Position numbers and translations under genes: made by a program | Notes under the pieces: model-generated | Told to the model about the DNA's origin: nothing | Seen by the model: only the letters and a program-made list of their open reading frames with translations | The model's database searches: none | Part shown: in pieces, positions 45,601 to 54,820 of the stretch | Layout of the letters: each line of letters begins with the position of its first letter | How positions within the stretch are numbered: the stretch's first letter is position 1 | Assembly (NCBI RefSeq): GCF_007995085.1 | Contig: NZ_VOQS01000005.1 | Location: 1,302,001-1,366,000 of the forward strand | Direction of reading: 5' to 3' | From: Paraburkholderia azotifigens | GTDB taxonomy: Bacteria > Pseudomonadota > Gammaproteobacteria > Burkholderiales > Burkholderiaceae | Length of the DNA stretch: 64,000 nt

Positions 45601-46694
45601 ATTTCGCCGCGCTGCGCGAGGTGGTCACGGGCGACGCTGACGTTGGCGACGCCGATCCGGGCAGCGCAGGCGCGCCGGCCGGCAGGAAGGACGGTCTCGA
45701 CGGCGTGTCGGGCATGCTCAACGACTACTACACCGCGTTGACGGTAGCAGACAACGCCATCAGCAATAACAGCATGCCGCCTGCAAGCGACATTGCGTCG
45801 AAGCTCAAGATGGCGGCCAACACGATGCCCGCCCCCTTGCGCGAAGTACTGCTCGGCCTTTCCGTCCAGGGCTCGCGCGAGGTGAATCACGGTATCGGCC
45901 AGTTGCTTTCCCGCCAGATGCAGGCCGCGGTCAGCGATACCTGTCGTCTCAGCGTGGAAGGCAACTATCCGTTCGACCCCGACAGCAAGCGCGACGTGAA
46001 TATCGACGACTTCACGCGCGTGTTCGCCCAGGGCGGCGTGATCGACGACTTCTTTACCAGGAACCTCACACCGTTTGTGGATACGTCCGCCAGGCCGTGG
46101 CGTTACCGCACGCTACCCGGCGCCTCGGAACCCGTGCAGGGACCCGATCTCGAACCGTTCGAGCATGCGAAAGCCATACGCGACGTTTTCTTCGGCGATC
46201 ACGGAAAGCAGATGCTGTGGAAGGCGGATATTCGCGTGCCGGAAATTGACCCGACGATCATGACCCTTTCGATTGACATCGACGGACAGAGCACGCTGTA
46301 CCAGCACGGTCCCGTCGCCCCGTTCAGCGTCAGCTGGCCTGGTCCGCGCGGCGGCGTCCATACGGAAATCACGGCGAGCCCGCGCATTCGCCCCGAAACG
46401 TCGACGATCGCAGCGGACGGGCCGTGGGCACTGATGCGCCTGATCCGCAAGGGGCAAGCCATCCAGACGGCTACGCCCGGCCGCACACGGGTCGCCTATG
46501 ACTTCGACGGCCGCAAGGCTGTGCTCGACATTTCGAACGCAGGCAGTGTCGCGAATCCGCTCACAAGCGATGTGCTGAAAACATTCCACTGCCCGAGTTC
46601 GGTGCCGATGATCAGCCTGCCGGATGGCGGACCGCCTCCAGGCCTTCCGGCCGCAGGTATGTCCGCAGGCGCAATTGACGCTCCACGGGGATAG
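42666..46694 (+). CDS. tssM: T6SS inner-membrane protein TssM (IcmF)
   Basis: 1342 residues. Several N-terminal membrane helices (first about 120 residues) are followed by a cytoplasmic NTPase-like domain with Walker A GSNASGKT (193-200), a further membrane helix near residue 565 and a large periplasmic domain ending in the beta-rich C-terminus that binds TssJ. TssM forms the trans-envelope channel with TssL and TssJ. It starts 15 bp after tssL. Confidence 0.96.
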   Translation: MKKLLSFLSSRWFVALLALLVLALLIWFLGPLIAFGGLKPLASVALRVVVIALLLAGVLLWAAGLTTGLVFGALLCLLIWYAAPLLSFGTSAPFESVAARIIAIALVIACFAAWGIWWLWDRMRSDDDFLKKALAFGSKKEPSPAADRLKDVEARMNGALVRLKAMRTGARGIGRLFQGTRYLYEMPWFLALGSNASGKTTALLNAGLPFPLGTAAQRTAGAIARTRNVDWWLTNDAVLIDTAGHYTRHGSSAPVMSVPAEAPLLPDGKHEVSVAPAAADTRTSPAASTCAAAGTHSVSRESIDAAEWSGFLTLLRKHRPRAPINGALVSINLDVLTAKDPAIRAHEAEMLRTRLAEARAMLGIRFPVYMLITQMDRLPGFADYFSSLTEETRAQIWGFTLPVLDKAAQTDVAARCNGELTQLASRLAGSVNTRLEDEYDPGRRRRLIALPEAFAALAVPLVELLSQLFLNSRYDDTQLHATLRGVYFTSATQGGGAVVAEPLTIIQRLGTGVGKEIVTHPGRADGNLSYFLADLFTRVVIPEAHLVSPNLRWEYRIRALRILGHALATLLFVWLALGLRTSFNHNSDYLDTIQRKTQQLAARVSQLYRDPKPEAVPDTLSEALYLPTLTGLDLADPDGSYRYGLYSAPPVVDAGHDTYLSLENNLLLPHIVHRMEEVISQSMAARDAKGTYDSLRVYLMLYDKAKFNADDVKAWVLDDWAKTDSASIFGGRATMIGHVQQLFSGAHVVQSPLIRNDGLIQGARTFLDSSNATQRLYERAKAVIQKEAPDEFTLLRAVGPQAGTVFTRASGAPLSRGVPGLFTFDGYRNLFDKRLREFAHIAQDDDAWVMGRSYLGEAEKKTADLVSFATGQDDPLAGAIRRLYLTEYAQQWDAFLGDIRTVQGTSLSFNLQVLRQFAAPDSPLARLARAAVRETTITQPTATEGSFLQKTAGKVGQKAGTTPGIRAEERIERELVDTHFAALREVVTGDADVGDADPGSAGAPAGRKDGLDGVSGMLNDYYTALTVADNAISNNSMPPASDIASKLKMAANTMPAPLREVLLGLSVQGSREVNHGIGQLLSRQMQAAVSDTCRLSVEGNYPFDPDSKRDVNIDDFTRVFAQGGVIDDFFTRNLTPFVDTSARPWRYRTLPGASEPVQGPDLEPFEHAKAIRDVFFGDHGKQMLWKADIRVPEIDPTIMTLSIDIDGQSTLYQHGPVAPFSVSWPGPRGGVHTEITASPRIRPETSTIAADGPWALMRLIRKGQAIQTATPGRTRVAYDFDGRKAVLDISNAGSVANPLTSDVLKTFHCPSSVPMISLPDGGPPPGLPAAGMSAGAIDAPRG

Positions 46695-46945
46695 GCAACG
46701 ATCGACAGAGGCAACCCGGCTCGTTTTCGGGTGCATTTGATATCCCGTTTTCCCCACGGCCCGGACACTTCGCGACGGATGGTGATCCTTGTCCTACCCG
46801 TGATCGTGCGCGCCAACAGGCCCGGTGGCAAGTTGACACCTCTCAGGATTGTCCACGCACGCACCTGATTACTGGCTTTCCCCACATCGTTTTAAGAGAT
46901 GGTCACAATGCTACTATCAGTATTCCTCTGCATTTCACGGACGAT

Positions 46946-48883
46946 GTGTCAGAAGTGAATAACCGAATGCTGGACCTCTATTTGCGCGAGCACGCCTATC
47001 TGACGGAGCTCACGCTGGAGTTCGCAAACCGGCATGCAAAGGTAGGCCGACGCATGGGCATGCAGGCGGGCGAAGTGAACGATATGTACATCGAGCAACT
47101 GGTCCAGTCGGCCAGTTTTGTGCTCGCCGGCATACGCGATCGCATCGATGCCGCGTTTCCCGAATATACCTGGCGGCATCTGGAAACGGTCTACCCCAAC
47201 TACGTATCACCCACACCTTCCATGTCGGTGATCCAGTTTCATCCAAAAGGTACACAGGGGGACCTCGTCGCTGGCGTCCGGGTTCCCCGTCACACGCGCT
47301 TCATCAGTCGTACCCCCGATGGAGAGGTCACGCCCTGTGAGTTCCGCAGTACGCAGGACGTGCGGCTCTACCCGCTGCAGATCGTCGACGCGCGCAACAC
47401 GGGGATCCCGCCCGATGTGCCCGGCATCGACCGCTTCGTGCCCGCACACGCGACGATCAAAGGCGCCCTGCGCCTGCGTATCCGCACGAGCACGAACGTA
47501 CAGATTGCCGATCTCGTCGATCTCGACCAGCTCACCCTCTATCTCACCGGCGACGAAACAATCGCGTCGCAGATTTTTGAACTCGTGCATGCCGCGACGG
47601 TGGCAACGATTACTGGTGAGCCTGGCCGGCTCGCAGATGCCGATCAGCCCTTCGCGGCCGTATCGACGAAGCCGGTACTGCACGAAGGTTTCGGACTGGA
47701 TCAGACCATGCTTCCGCTTGCGTGGCCGAAATTTCATGGCCACAACGTACTCCATGAATTTGCCGCGTTCCCTGCCCGATTCTATTTCTTCACCCTCACG
47801 GGACTCGCTGCCGGCTTGCGCAAGATAAAGGGCAATGAAGCGGAAATCCTGCTGCTGCTCGACCGCGCGCCCGGCAATCTGTCGGCGCTCATCGACGCGT
47901 CGCGCTTCGCGCTGTTTTGCGTGCCCGTGATTAACCTCTTCCCCGAACGCAACAGCCGCATCGAACTGCGCACGGCCAGCACGACATTCCCGCTGGTACC
48001 GCGCGCGCAGACGCCCTTCGATTACGAGGTGTTCGCGATCGACGATCTGACTGGCTCGATCGGGACGAAGTCGGAGAAGCTGCGCTTTCTACCGCGGTAC
48101 CAGGCTCTCTATAACGATGAAGACGGGGCGCAACGCTATTTCTCGATCCAGCGCACCCGGCAGCAGCAGACCGCCACACGCCGTCGTTATGGCACACGTA
48201 CGTCCTACACGGGCTCCGACGTGTCCGTGACGCTGCTTGACGGCAAGGGCGAAATCTACCACGAGGGCATGCGCTATCTGGACGTGAATGTCTGGCTGAC
48301 CAACCGCGATCTGCCGCGTCTGATCGAGCGCAACGGTAAAGACGATCTCAAGCCGCTTGTCTCCATTCCCTCGGCAGAAGTTGGGCTGATTCGCGAGCCT
48401 AGTGCGCCGCGCGCGCCCTATGCCGACGGCAGAAGAGCGTGGGAGCTGATCCGGCAACTGAATTTCGGCTATCTCGCGCTCGAGAACGGGGGCGAGGGGC
48501 TACGGGACATGCTGCGCCTGTATCTCCTGCCAGAAGACGTGGCGTTGCGCCAGCAGATCGAGAGCCTCGTGAACGTGAAAACCGATGGTGTGACGCGCAT
48601 GTTGCCGGGAAATCGCAACATTGTGTTCGGGCGTGGCATCGACTGTGAGCTGACCGTGGACGAAACCGGCTTTCACGGCGTGAGCCCGTATCTCTTTGGC
48701 CTCGTGCTGGAACACTACGTGGCACGCAGTGAGTCGGTCCACTCGTTCACGCAGACACGACTGCGTTCGATACAACGCGGCGCTATCACCCGCTGGCCTG
48801 TGCGCATGGGCACACGGGGGCCTGATGGATCGTCTGCCGTTACCGTCCAGTTCCCATGTCTCGCTTCCCGCGGAGATGCTTGA
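46946..48883 (+). CDS. tssF: T6SS baseplate protein TssF, copy 2 (divergent)
   Basis: 645 residues from GTG 46946 (MSEVNNRMLDLYLREHAYL; an ATG at codon 8 is an alternative). It has TssF blocks (YPNYVSPTPSMSVIQF, PARFYFFTLTGLAAGLRKIKG, FCVPVINLFPER, TPFDYEVFAIDD, FGRGIDCELTVDETGF), but the N-terminus is more diverged from the classic MDP-LLEYY form than copy 1. It lies 250 bp after tssM and overlaps tssG by 59 bp, so it is expressed with tssG. Having two different TssF genes in one cluster is unusual. Confidence 0.93.
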   Translation: MSEVNNRMLDLYLREHAYLTELTLEFANRHAKVGRRMGMQAGEVNDMYIEQLVQSASFVLAGIRDRIDAAFPEYTWRHLETVYPNYVSPTPSMSVIQFHPKGTQGDLVAGVRVPRHTRFISRTPDGEVTPCEFRSTQDVRLYPLQIVDARNTGIPPDVPGIDRFVPAHATIKGALRLRIRTSTNVQIADLVDLDQLTLYLTGDETIASQIFELVHAATVATITGEPGRLADADQPFAAVSTKPVLHEGFGLDQTMLPLAWPKFHGHNVLHEFAAFPARFYFFTLTGLAAGLRKIKGNEAEILLLLDRAPGNLSALIDASRFALFCVPVINLFPERNSRIELRTASTTFPLVPRAQTPFDYEVFAIDDLTGSIGTKSEKLRFLPRYQALYNDEDGAQRYFSIQRTRQQQTATRRRYGTRTSYTGSDVSVTLLDGKGEIYHEGMRYLDVNVWLTNRDLPRLIERNGKDDLKPLVSIPSAEVGLIREPSAPRAPYADGRRAWELIRQLNFGYLALENGGEGLRDMLRLYLLPEDVALRQQIESLVNVKTDGVTRMLPGNRNIVFGRGIDCELTVDETGFHGVSPYLFGLVLEHYVARSESVHSFTQTRLRSIQRGAITRWPVRMGTRGPDGSSAVTVQFPCLASRGDA

Positions 48884-49883
48884 GCGCATCAAGTGCGAAC
48901 CATGGCTTTTCAGCTGGCTCGGGCTCATGCGCCGCATAGGGGCCGATCCTGCTATCGACCCCATAGGCACCGCACTTCGCCCGAAGGGGGAGCCATTCCG
49001 TATCGGGCAGCAACCGAGCCTGACGTTTGCGCCGAGTGAAATCGCGGAGGTGCACGAGCGCGATGACGCAAGACTTTTCATGCGCCTGTACGGACTGGGC
49101 ATGCTCGGACCGAACGGTCCGCTGCCCATCCATGTCACGGAAATCGCGCGCGAGCGTGAACTGAACCGGCGCGACAGCACGCTATCGGATTTCCTCGATA
49201 TCTTCCACCACCGCTTTCTGACGCAGTTCTATCTCGCGTGGGCCTCCACTCAGGCCGCAGCAGGACTGGACCGGCCCGGTGCACAAACCGAAACGTTCTC
49301 GTTTTACACGAGCGCGCTCGCAGGCATGGATCCCGAACTGCTCGACGACGTGTCCGTGCCCTTTCATGCGCAGGTTGCGGCCGCGCCGCACAGGGTGCGC
49401 GAAGGCCATGACGCTGATGGTATTCGACAGACGCTCGCGCATTACTTCCGTGTTCCCGTAGACGTCGAGCCGTTTGTCTTCCAGTGGATGGAGCTGCCAG
49501 TTGAATGTTTCAGCCGGCTTGCCGTACCTGGCGAGGCCTCGATGCTCGGCGGCGCAGTACTGGGCGAGGTGGTCCCCGACCGGCAGCACCGCTTCAGGAT
49601 CGTGATCGGCCCTGTCGACCTCGGGCAATACCTCCGCTTTACACCCGACGGCGAAGATCTGCCGCTGCTGGTCGATCTGGTGCGCGGCTTCGTAGGCAAG
49701 AGCCGGCACTGGCAGCTTGAGCTGAAGCTCAAGACAGCGAGCGCCACGCCCGCCACCCTTGGGGCTGAGCAGCAACTGGGCTGGTCGACCTGGCTCGGCC
49801 GGAACGCCGCCGCGGACGTCGCCATCAATGGCATGTGCTTTGAGCCGGAGCGTGACGTCAATCGCTTCGACCGAACGGCATGA
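48825..49883 (+). CDS. tssG: T6SS baseplate protein TssG
   Basis: The start ATG 48825 (MDRLPLPSSSHVSLPAEML) lies inside the 3' end of tssF in another frame. The 352-residue product shows TssG blocks: EPWLFSWLGLMRRI, PFRIGQQPSLTFAPSEIAEV, LYGLGMLGPNGPLPIHVTE, FLDIFHHRFLTQFYLAWA and the C-terminal LGWSTWLG. TssG holds two TssF copies in each baseplate wedge. This is the only tssG in the cluster. Confidence 0.95.
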   Translation: MDRLPLPSSSHVSLPAEMLERIKCEPWLFSWLGLMRRIGADPAIDPIGTALRPKGEPFRIGQQPSLTFAPSEIAEVHERDDARLFMRLYGLGMLGPNGPLPIHVTEIARERELNRRDSTLSDFLDIFHHRFLTQFYLAWASTQAAAGLDRPGAQTETFSFYTSALAGMDPELLDDVSVPFHAQVAAAPHRVREGHDADGIRQTLAHYFRVPVDVEPFVFQWMELPVECFSRLAVPGEASMLGGAVLGEVVPDRQHRFRIVIGPVDLGQYLRFTPDGEDLPLLVDLVRGFVGKSRHWQLELKLKTASATPATLGAEQQLGWSTWLGRNAAADVAINGMCFEPERDVNRFDRTA

Positions 49884-49917
49884 ACATCATCAGGCACAGA
49901 TAGAAAAGAGCACCCTC

Positions 49918-50640
49918 ATGCCTCGATCATCTCCGAACCGTTTCGCGGATAACAACGCTGGCCAGCCGCCCGTCCCGAATCCGCCCACGCGACCGAACGC
50001 GGGACAACTGCCATTGCCAGGTCAGCCTGGCAATGGCAATGCCAATTCCGCAAACGCAGTGCAGGCGGCAAACGCAAGCACTCCGCCTGGTAATGCCAAT
50101 GCAGGGCTCACCCTCTCCCGAGCTGGCCAGCGAGCACTGCAGGTGAACGAGGGACTGCGGCACGTGTATTACAACGACACCGCGAACAACTGCACCTATG
50201 GAATCGGCTCGCTCGCGCATATGGGGCCATGCAGGGCAAACGAACTTGGCCAGCCAGTGCCGGATACGCTCATCCAGTCGAGTCTGGCCACGGGCGTCCG
50301 GTACGCCGAACAGATCGTGCGCAATGCTGTCACCGACCATCCACTCACTCAGGCGCAGTTTGATGCGGCCGTGAGCTTCGCCTACAACATCCCACGGCGT
50401 GCAAGCGAGGCGCTGGCACCCGCAAACCGCGGAGACATGGCGGGCGTTGCCCGGAACATGAACGAGTACATCTACACGCATAGCCACGACGCACATGGCC
50501 GTCCGGTTGGTCCGCGGCGCCGTAGCGACGGCCTTGCCGAACGCAGACGCAGGGAGGCAGCACCCTTTCTCGCGCCGCCCCTTGCGGCGGTATCGGCACC
50601 ATCGCCGGTGCGTGGCCCCGCATCGGAGGCAACTCCGTGA
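49918..50640 (+). CDS. Putative T6SS lysozyme effector, GH24 (T4 lysozyme type)
   Basis: ATG 49918 gives 240 residues: a Pro/Asn/Gly-rich N-terminal segment (1-62), a phage-type lysozyme domain (about 63-190) and an Arg/Pro-rich tail. The catalytic triad can be placed at Glu78 (NEGLR), Asp87 (YNDTAN) and Thr93 (CTYGIGSL), with spacing 9 and 15 as Glu11, Asp20 and Thr26 in T4 lysozyme. It should cut peptidoglycan glycan strands. There is no signal peptide, so delivery by the T6SS is likely. It lies between tssG and vgrG, and its stop overlaps an exported protein gene by 4 bp. Confidence 0.82.
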   Translation: MPRSSPNRFADNNAGQPPVPNPPTRPNAGQLPLPGQPGNGNANSANAVQAANASTPPGNANAGLTLSRAGQRALQVNEGLRHVYYNDTANNCTYGIGSLAHMGPCRANELGQPVPDTLIQSSLATGVRYAEQIVRNAVTDHPLTQAQFDAAVSFAYNIPRRASEALAPANRGDMAGVARNMNEYIYTHSHDAHGRPVGPRRRSDGLAERRRREAAPFLAPPLAAVSAPSPVRGPASEATP

Positions 50641-51089
50641 CGCCCGCCATCTTCCGACGTTGCCTGGTTACCGCGTCGATCGTAACGGCGACCTGTTCTG
50701 GGGCGCATGCCGCCACGCTCGATACGCCGTTCCTCTTCGAGGGGACATGGCGCGTGACCAGAGTCAATGGCTACAGCGAAGAATCAGTCAGCCCCGCAGA
50801 AATACACCGGCTTATTGGACAGCACGTCACGATCGGCGAGCACCAGTTGCGCATCGGCTCTTACGACTGCGTTCCAGACACGATGCGCGTCTCAACGCTT
50901 TCGACAACGGCACTTCTACTGAACGAATATCGCGCCGGTCCGCGCGATGCCGGCGTGCCGACGCGCACGCTGGTGCTGGACGCAGGACGCTGCGGCCATG
51001 TCTTTCGTGCCGGCCCGGACATCGTGGTGTATCGGGGTGGCGCGTTCTACCGGGCCGTGAGGATTACGCCCAGAAGAATGCATCAGTAG
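50637..51089 (+). CDS. Putative periplasmic immunity protein for the lysozyme effector
   Basis: The GTG start overlaps the lysozyme stop by 4 bp (GTGA), coupling translation. 150 residues with a signal peptide (cleavage near SGAHA) and two mature Cys (YDCVP, GRCGH) that may pair. No enzymatic motif is seen. Overlap with a lysozyme effector gene, export to the periplasm and position before vgrG fit an immunity protein; the general look (small beta-rich, disulfide) also fits lysozyme inhibitors. Function is inferred. Confidence 0.68.
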   Translation: MTPAIFRRCLVTASIVTATCSGAHAATLDTPFLFEGTWRVTRVNGYSEESVSPAEIHRLIGQHVTIGEHQLRIGSYDCVPDTMRVSTLSTTALLLNEYRAGPRDAGVPTRTLVLDAGRCGHVFRAGPDIVVYRGGAFYRAVRITPRRMHQ

Positions 51090-51156
51090 CGCAGCACGGA
51101 TGGCAATCCGCGGGCACTGAACGCGACACCTAACTATCAGGAAGGATGGGCAGATC

Positions 51157-53148
51157 ATGCTTGATGTTACCGAAACTCGCACCCTCACGATCAGCGGGCC
51201 TGCGCTGCCAGAAGGACCGGGCGGCGTGCCGATGCTTCAACTGCGTTGCATCGATGGAGGGGAAGCGCTTTCGGAAATCTACACCTATACGCTTGACTGT
51301 CTGACGGCGCCGGAACTGCCTCCAGATGTTGCAGCCAACATCGACCTGAAGTCGATGATCGGGCGGGAGCTGACGGTCGAAATCCAGCTCGAAGGGATGG
51401 GCAGCTTTGTGTCCGGGCTTGCCGGCGTGGCCGGTATGGGCAATATCGGCGCGGGCACACGTGAGATCAGTGGCATCGTGGCTCACGCGCGCTATGTCGG
51501 ACAGTCCCACCGTCAAAGCCGCTATGAGCTGATTCTGAAACCCTGGATATGGCTTGCAGACCAGAGCTCGGACTTCAGGATTTTTCAGCGGAAGACCGTT
51601 GTCCAGATCATCAGGGAAGTCTTCGGCAAGTACTTTTACTCGTACGACGAGCGTCTGGGCGAACAGTACCCGATGCTCGACTACCAGGTCCAGTATGGCG
51701 AGACGGATTACCGGTTCGTCCAGCGCCTGCTGGCTGAATACGGCATCTACTGGTTCTTCGAGCACAGCAATACGGTTCACCGGCTGGTGCTGGTCGATCA
51801 TCTGGGTTCGCACAGGCCGGTCGATAGCGAGGCCTATCACACGCTCCCGTACTACCCGCCAGGTCACAGGATCGACATGGAATACGTCGATCACTTCGAC
51901 CTCGCGGGGAGCCTCCAGGCGGGTCGCTGGACGACGAATGATTTTGACTTCAAGCAGCCTGGCGCCCTGCTCTCGGCCAGGAACGAACTAATCCAGGACA
52001 CCGCAAACAACGACCTTGAGCGCTACGAGTGGCCAGGCGACTATACCGAGCTTCAACGAGGCAAGGATGTAGCCCGGCTGCGCATGGAAGAAATCCGTGC
52101 GCACGGCGAACGGGCGCAAGGCAGTGGCGCCCTGCGAAATGTCGTGTGCGGCACCACCTTCAATCTCGAAGGCTATCCATACCAGGCCGCCAACCAGGAA
52201 TACCTGGTGATCAGTGCGTTGTTGCATGCAAGCGAACTGGAGCAGTCCTCGGGTGGTAGTCCATACCATTTTCAGACCTCGTTCACCGTGCAGCCGGCCA
52301 CGACGGTCTTCCGGCCACAGCGCAACCTCTATCCCAAACCGCACACCAGCGGGCCACAGACGGCGATCGTCACCGGGGCACCCGGCAGCGAAATCTGGAC
52401 CGACCAGTACGGTCGCGTGAAGCTGAAGTTCCATTGGGACCGGTCTGATGTCAACGACGATAACTCGTCGTGCTGGATACGTGTGTCGTACCCATGGGCA
52501 GGTGGCGGGTTCGGTGGTGTCAACGTGCCGCGCGTGGGCACCGAGGTGATTGTCGACTTCGAGAACGGCGACCCCGATCGTCCGATCGTGGTCGGGCGGC
52601 TCTACAACGCCGCGACGATGCCCCCGTGGGATTTGCCAGGCAACGCGACGCAGAGCGGCCTTATCTCGCGCTCGATGAAGGGTGGCGCAGGCAACGCCAA
52701 CGCGATCCGCTTCGAGGACAAGCAGGGTGGTGAACAGCTGTGGCTGCAGGCCGAACGCGACATGAAGACAGAGGTTGAAAACAACGAAGAACACTCGGTC
52801 CTTAACGACAGAAACCGCAAGGTCGGCAACAACGAGACGATCGAGATCGCCAACGACCGATCGCAAAGCGTTGGCGGTAACCATTCGCTAGCGACGACCG
52901 GCAATGAAACGTCTGGGGTTGGCGGAGGCATGGCGCTAACGGTCGGCGTGCTCCCGCCCCCTGACGCCGCTGCACCGCCTGCCGGGACCTACACGCTCAA
53001 GGCTACGCAAAGCATCGTTCTCGAATGCGGGGCGTCGAAGATCACGATGCAGGAAAACGGTCTCATCAAGATCGAGGGCGTCCAGATCGAAGAGACGGCC
53101 AAGGGCTTATTCGCAATGAAAGGCAAGCGCATCGACCTCAACAAATAA
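51157..53148 (+). CDS. vgrG: T6SS spike protein VgrG (TssI)
   Basis: 663 residues. The gp27-like part (about 25-400) includes QYGETDYRFVQRLLAEYGIYWFFEH, and the gp5-like OB fold (about 400-500) includes EIWTDQYGRVKLKFHWDR and SYPWAGGGFGGVNVPRVGTEVIVDFENGDPDRPIVVGRLYN, the most conserved VgrG block. A repeated beta-helix needle follows. There is no extra enzymatic domain at the C-terminus (ends GKRIDLNK). It caps the Hcp tube and should carry the PAAR-Rhs protein encoded downstream. Confidence 0.97.
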   Translation: MLDVTETRTLTISGPALPEGPGGVPMLQLRCIDGGEALSEIYTYTLDCLTAPELPPDVAANIDLKSMIGRELTVEIQLEGMGSFVSGLAGVAGMGNIGAGTREISGIVAHARYVGQSHRQSRYELILKPWIWLADQSSDFRIFQRKTVVQIIREVFGKYFYSYDERLGEQYPMLDYQVQYGETDYRFVQRLLAEYGIYWFFEHSNTVHRLVLVDHLGSHRPVDSEAYHTLPYYPPGHRIDMEYVDHFDLAGSLQAGRWTTNDFDFKQPGALLSARNELIQDTANNDLERYEWPGDYTELQRGKDVARLRMEEIRAHGERAQGSGALRNVVCGTTFNLEGYPYQAANQEYLVISALLHASELEQSSGGSPYHFQTSFTVQPATTVFRPQRNLYPKPHTSGPQTAIVTGAPGSEIWTDQYGRVKLKFHWDRSDVNDDNSSCWIRVSYPWAGGGFGGVNVPRVGTEVIVDFENGDPDRPIVVGRLYNAATMPPWDLPGNATQSGLISRSMKGGAGNANAIRFEDKQGGEQLWLQAERDMKTEVENNEEHSVLNDRNRKVGNNETIEIANDRSQSVGGNHSLATTGNETSGVGGGMALTVGVLPPPDAAAPPAGTYTLKATQSIVLECGASKITMQENGLIKIEGVQIEETAKGLFAMKGKRIDLNK

Positions 53149-53166
53149 AAGTAATGCACGGCTGAC

Positions 53167-53613
53167 ATGAACACACGTTACCGGATTGAAGAAGGGAGCA
53201 TCGCACTCCCGGACGGATTTGCGGACCGCAGCACGAATATCTTCGTTCTCGGCAACACATCGCCGTCGCCCGTCAACATGAATATCGCCCGCGACACGCT
53301 GCTCGATACCGAGACGCTGCCGGCCTATGTGGACCGGCAAATCGGTCTGCTTAAAAAGAATCTTCGCAACTACTCCGTTGTTCGACGTGAGGCGACGACG
53401 CTCGGCGCGGACAGCCTCTCCCTCTCTGGAGAACAGGTTACGTCCACACACAGGAATGGAAGCACCACGATCCATCAGCGTCAGGCAGCGTTCATTCACG
53501 CGCCCCAACGCGTGCTGATCTTGTCCTGTAGCAGTGTGCGTCCATTTGACGGCACTCAGGAAACACGCTGGCAGCAGTGGCTGGCGAGTTTTCAGCCTGC
53601 GACGCACAACTAG
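53167..53613 (+). CDS. EagR-type adaptor/chaperone (DcrB/DUF1795 family)
   Basis: 148 residues with the DUF1795 pattern (MNTRYRIEEGSIALPDGFADRSTNIFVLG near the start, TLPAYVDRQIGLLKKNLRNY in the middle). EagR proteins bind the hydrophobic N-terminal segments of PAAR-Rhs effectors and load them on VgrG. It lies between vgrG and the PAAR-Rhs gene, 19 bp and 13 bp from them, exactly where such chaperones are found. Confidence 0.88.
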   Translation: MNTRYRIEEGSIALPDGFADRSTNIFVLGNTSPSPVNMNIARDTLLDTETLPAYVDRQIGLLKKNLRNYSVVRREATTLGADSLSLSGEQVTSTHRNGSTTIHQRQAAFIHAPQRVLILSCSSVRPFDGTQETRWQQWLASFQPATHN

Positions 53614-53625
53614 AACGGAGTCCCC

Positions 53626-54820
53626 ATGTACGAAGCAGCCCGGCTGCACGACCCGATTGCTCATAGCAGTGCTCTTGCGGGCTTCCTGATTGGGGCAATC
53701 ATCGGCATAGCGATCATTGCCGCCGTTGCATTCAGCACGGTGACATGCGGCTTCGGCGCAGCCCTGATTGCCGGTCTCGCAGCGGGATTTGCTGCACAAG
53801 GGGTACTTTCACTCGGTGAGTCGATAGGCCGGGCAATCAAGACAAACGCCGGCACGATTGCGATCGGATCGCCCAACGTTTTTGTCAACAACCGTAACGC
53901 CGCGCATGTCGAATTCAGCTCGGTTTCCTGCGACAAACATCCGCCCGTCAAGCGTATTGCCGAAGGCTCAGGCAGTGTATTCATCAACGACAAGGCAGCG
54001 GCCCGCAAGGAAGACAGGACGGAATGCGACGCAACGGTCGACGCAGGTTCGGACGATGTTTTCATCGGCGGAGGAACCGTTCAATACCTCAAGATCGATC
54101 CTGAGATTCCTGACTGGTTGCGAACTGCAGTTCAGGTAGCGTTCATCGTGGCAGGGCTGGCGGGAAGCATGGCAGGAGCCGCGCACGAGATGGCCGAAGC
54201 CGGTGGCCAGTTCGGAATTCGCTGCGCGACCAGATTTGTTGCAGGCTTTGCCGCAGGGATGGCGGCAAGCGAGGCGGTCAATCACTACGTCATTGGTCCA
54301 GCGATGCATGCCCTGATGGGGCATCCCGTCGATGTCATTTCCGGCCGCAAGGTCATCCTGCCTGAGACAGACTTTGTTCTGCCCGCGAGGCTCCCGGTAA
54401 GCGCGTCACGCTTCTATTCGAGCACGCTGCAAGATGCAGGCATGCTCGGCCCTGGCTGGCGGCTGGACTGGGAAATCACGCTCGCTCGTGCAAACGACGC
54501 GCTGATCTACACGGGCCCTCAAGGACGAACGATCCGGTTTCCGTTGCTCGAACCCGGTCATCAGCTCTACAACCATGAAGAACAGATCTACCTGTCACGC
54601 GCGCACGATGGTCGTTTTGTCGTTCATACACTCTCGCACCACTACTTCGTGCTTGGCGATTTCGACGATGAAAACGTGGCCCGACTTGTCCTCATCGAAG
54701 GGCCCGAAGGCCAGCATATCGTCCTGAAGCGGGACAAGGCCGGACGTCTCGACGAGGTCGAGGCACACGGCGGATACCATCTGAAGCTGCACTACCATCA
54801 CGCCCTCGCCCGGCTCAGCC
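53626..54820 (+). pseudogene. PAAR-Rhs toxin gene, 5' part (split by IS4-family element)
   Basis: The first 398 residues of an Rhs effector. It starts with a prePAAR motif ([14 protein letters not shown]), a hydrophobic region of membrane helices ([32 protein letters not shown]), a PAAR domain ([29 protein letters not shown]), a second hydrophobic region (residues about 165-225) and the beginning of the Rhs beta-cocoon ([19 protein letters not shown]). The frame runs into the IS at 54821. Removing the IS and one target copy restores an open frame into the 3' part at 56305, for a total of 1383 residues. The insertion probably prevents export of the full toxin. Confidence 0.93.
54812..54820 (+). 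repeat. Target site duplication, left copy
   Basis: GGCTCAGCC directly flanks the left end of the IS and is repeated at 56296-56304. Confidence 0.9.

Noticed and set aside
49918..50640. Prophage lysis cassette based on the T4-type lysozyme
   Set aside because: No holin, spanin or phage structural genes besides T6SS homologues; the gene lies between tssG and vgrG and overlaps an exported partner gene.
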